DNA of 15,674 nt, taken from TCS55 sp964343505 (GTDB lineage: Bacteria; Fidelibacterota; Marinisomatia; Marinisomatales; TCS55). Under the pieces are notes generated by a model that was given only the letters and a program-made list of their open reading frames with translations, did no database searches and had not been told where the DNA came from. Shown piece by piece: positions 14,738 through 15,674 of the stretch; within the stretch, counting starts at the first letter, position 1; each line of letters opens with the position of its first letter. The stretch covers positions 1 through 15,674 of the forward strand of contig CAYFJU010000074.1 of NCBI GenBank assembly GCA_964343505.1, written 5' to 3'. Made by a program: the position numbers and the translations under genes.

Positions 14738-15361
14738 ATGCGTACGGAACAATCAGCATCTTTGAAATTCCTCTATCCGATTATTGTACGTATTACCGGC
14801 TTTGCAGGGATTGCTCTGCTGATCTCTGCATTTTTGATTTTTCCAAGAGTGGTAACTAAATCGGAACTGGACGAGGAAGTCCAGATTATTATTGAACAGA
14901 TTGACATTCCTCAGACAGAGCAGTTTGATCGTCCCCCGCCTCCGGCCAGACCATCCGTACCGGTGGAGTCTGAAAGTGAAGACGTGGCTGACGATGTTAC
15001 ACTGGATGAGTTTAACTTGGATGAATTCGACGCTTGGGACGCACCTCCGCCACCTCCGGAAGGACCCCGCGTAAAATTCATCCCTTACGATGATCCGCCT
15101 GTACCCCTTTCACCTATCCGGCCGAAGTATCCTGAAATTGCTCAGGAAGCAGGGATTGAAGGAACGGTTGTGGTTCAGGTCTTTGTGGATGAAAAAGGCC
15201 GCGTTAAGGATACGGTTATTCTCAAAGGTATTCCCAACACTGGTTTGGATGAAGCGGCGACAGAAGCCATCCGCAAGGTTCGCTTCAGACCGGCAAAACA
15301 GCGCGAACGTGCTGTCGGTGTTTGGATTTCAATTCCGGTGAACTTCAGGCTGAAAAGTTAA
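14738..15361 (+). CDS. tonB: TonB-family energy transducer
   Basis: A 207-residue TonB protein. It has a single N-terminal membrane anchor (residues ~17-37), a periplasmic linker (38-125) with Pro clusters RPPPPARP (65-72) and PPPPPEGP (103-110) separated by a strongly acidic stretch, and a TonB C-terminal domain (~126-206): YPEIAQEAGIEGTVVVQVFV, then DEAATEAIRKVRFRPAK, ending PVNFRLK. This domain contacts the TonB box of outer-membrane receptors. The anchor lacks the Ser-x3-His motif known in E. coli TonB, as in many non-proteobacterial TonBs. The linker is short and acidic, not the long Pro-Lys/Pro-Glu rod of E. coli. It starts one base after exbD2's stop, with a weak GGCGG nine bases upstream, and is followed by a terminator. 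Confidence 0.93.
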   Translation: MRTEQSASLKFLYPIIVRITGFAGIALLISAFLIFPRVVTKSELDEEVQIIIEQIDIPQTEQFDRPPPPARPSVPVESESEDVADDVTLDEFNLDEFDAWDAPPPPPEGPRVKFIPYDDPPVPLSPIRPKYPEIAQEAGIEGTVVVQVFVDEKGRVKDTVILKGIPNTGLDEAATEAIRKVRFRPAKQRERAVGVWISIPVNFRLKS

Positions 15362-15386
15362 AGAGAAAATATTTAGCAAAATATAT

Positions 15387-15441
15387 AAGCCCCCCATGTT
15401 TATCTATCGTAGTGAAGCGTAGATAGACGGGGGGCTTTTTT
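15387..15441 (+). terminator. Strong intrinsic terminator of the exb-tonB operon
   Basis: AAGCCCCCC (15387-15395) pairs with GGGGGGCTT (15429-15437). Above it, TATCTA (15401-15406) pairs with TAGATA (15420-15425) after a small internal loop. A T-run (15436-15441) follows directly. It starts 26 bases after the tonB stop and marks the operon end. Confidence 0.93.
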
Positions 15442-15674
15442 GTTTTTATACTTGAATTCAGTAGCGATTGCTGAAATATTTTTTTTATTAGTTTTGTACA
15501 CTCTAATACACACCCCCTGTTTATACAGTCGACCCCTCAAAAGGGGAACTTCCCGTTTTTGGAGTGGAATGATGAGCACAGCGAATCATTTCTAATTGTT
15601 TGCGTCGCAACAATTTGTGTCCTGCCTGTATTCTAAGGTTAAACCAAGTAAAAAATCAGGCTGCATAATTGCCC
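15442..15674. other. Non-coding tail of the window with several small palindromes
   Basis: About 230 bases with no supportable gene on either strand. Structures seen are CCCCT-CAAA-AGGGG (15533-15546), GGGAA-C-TTCCC (15544-15554), AATGAT/ATCATT (15568-15573 and 15585-15590) and AATTGTT/AACAATT (15594-15600 and 15609-15615). The packed palindromes resemble REP-like intergenic repeats, but repetition cannot be tested within this window. Confidence 0.4.
15457..15486 (+). terminator. Possible secondary weak terminator
   Basis: TTCAGTA (15457-15463) pairs with TGCTGAA (15469-15475), counting one G-U pair, around a GCGAT loop. Eight T residues follow at 15479-15486. It may be a backup to the strong terminator just upstream. 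The stem is short and AT-rich, so this could be chance. Confidence 0.35.

Noticed and set aside
15518..15529. CTGT-N4-ACAG as a LexA-like SOS box
   Set aside because: The spacer is 4 bases rather than the 8 of the known CTGT-N8-ACAG box, and no SOS gene follows.
15569..15595. Eight-codon ORF (ATG-ATG...TAA) with GGAG upstream
   Set aside because: Too short and without support; it overlaps palindromic sequence.
15594..15615. AATTGTT/AACAATT hairpin as a terminator
   Set aside because: No T-run follows on either strand in the needed position.

Overview
The window looks like a piece of a diderm, LPS-making bacterial chromosome. It carries lipid A genes, two exported FG-GAP/Ig-like proteins, a predicted outer-membrane barrel protein, and an ExbB-ExbD-ExbD-TonB cluster. 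The single-locus TonB system with two ExbD genes, the COG2121 acyltransferase beside lpxB/lpxK, and large FG-GAP plus Ig-like surface proteins suggest the FCB side of the bacteria (Marinimicrobia/SAR406-like, Calditrichota or a relative). That placement is inference from gene content and style; there is no rRNA or other marker gene. No mobile element, CRISPR array, tRNA or rRNA was seen.

Region 1 (63-4496, + strand) is a tight lipid A operon: a Gfo/Idh/MocA oxidoreductase (GnnA-like candidate), an isoprenylcysteine-methyltransferase-like membrane enzyme (LmtA-like candidate), lpxB, a COG2121/DUF374 acyltransferase, and lpxK. Neighbouring genes overlap or nearly touch, so they are probably one transcript. 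The order suggests lipid A whose sugar and phosphate groups may be modified (3-amino sugar, methyl phosphate), as known in Leptospira. Earlier pathway genes (lpxA, lpxC, lpxD, and gnnB if present) would have to lie left of the window.

Region 2 (4503-10480, - strand) runs into lpxK with only 6 bases between the stop codons. It holds two translationally coupled exported proteins, 766 and 1226 residues. They are colinear paralogues over their first ~400-430 residues: a degenerate FG-GAP/VCBS beta-propeller followed by one Ig-like module. They then diverge. The 1226-residue protein adds six further Ig-like repeats and a C-terminal hydrophobic helix; the 766-residue protein has a unique domain and a Pro/Ala/Glu/Ser tail. 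Their function is unknown, and they are the least explained part of the window.

Region 3 (10481-10681) is a divergent control region with two perfect inverted repeats and plausible promoters on both strands.

Region 4 (10682-13216, + strand) encodes a signal-peptide protein that looks like a beta-barrel, then a CtpA-type S41 processing protease 15 bases later.

Region 5 (13234-15441, + strand) is an energy-transduction operon with its own promoter: exbB/tolQ, exbD, a second exbD, and tonB, closed by a strong intrinsic terminator. It would use the proton-motive force to power TonB-dependent outer-membrane transport. The last ~230 bases hold no supportable gene, only several small palindromes.
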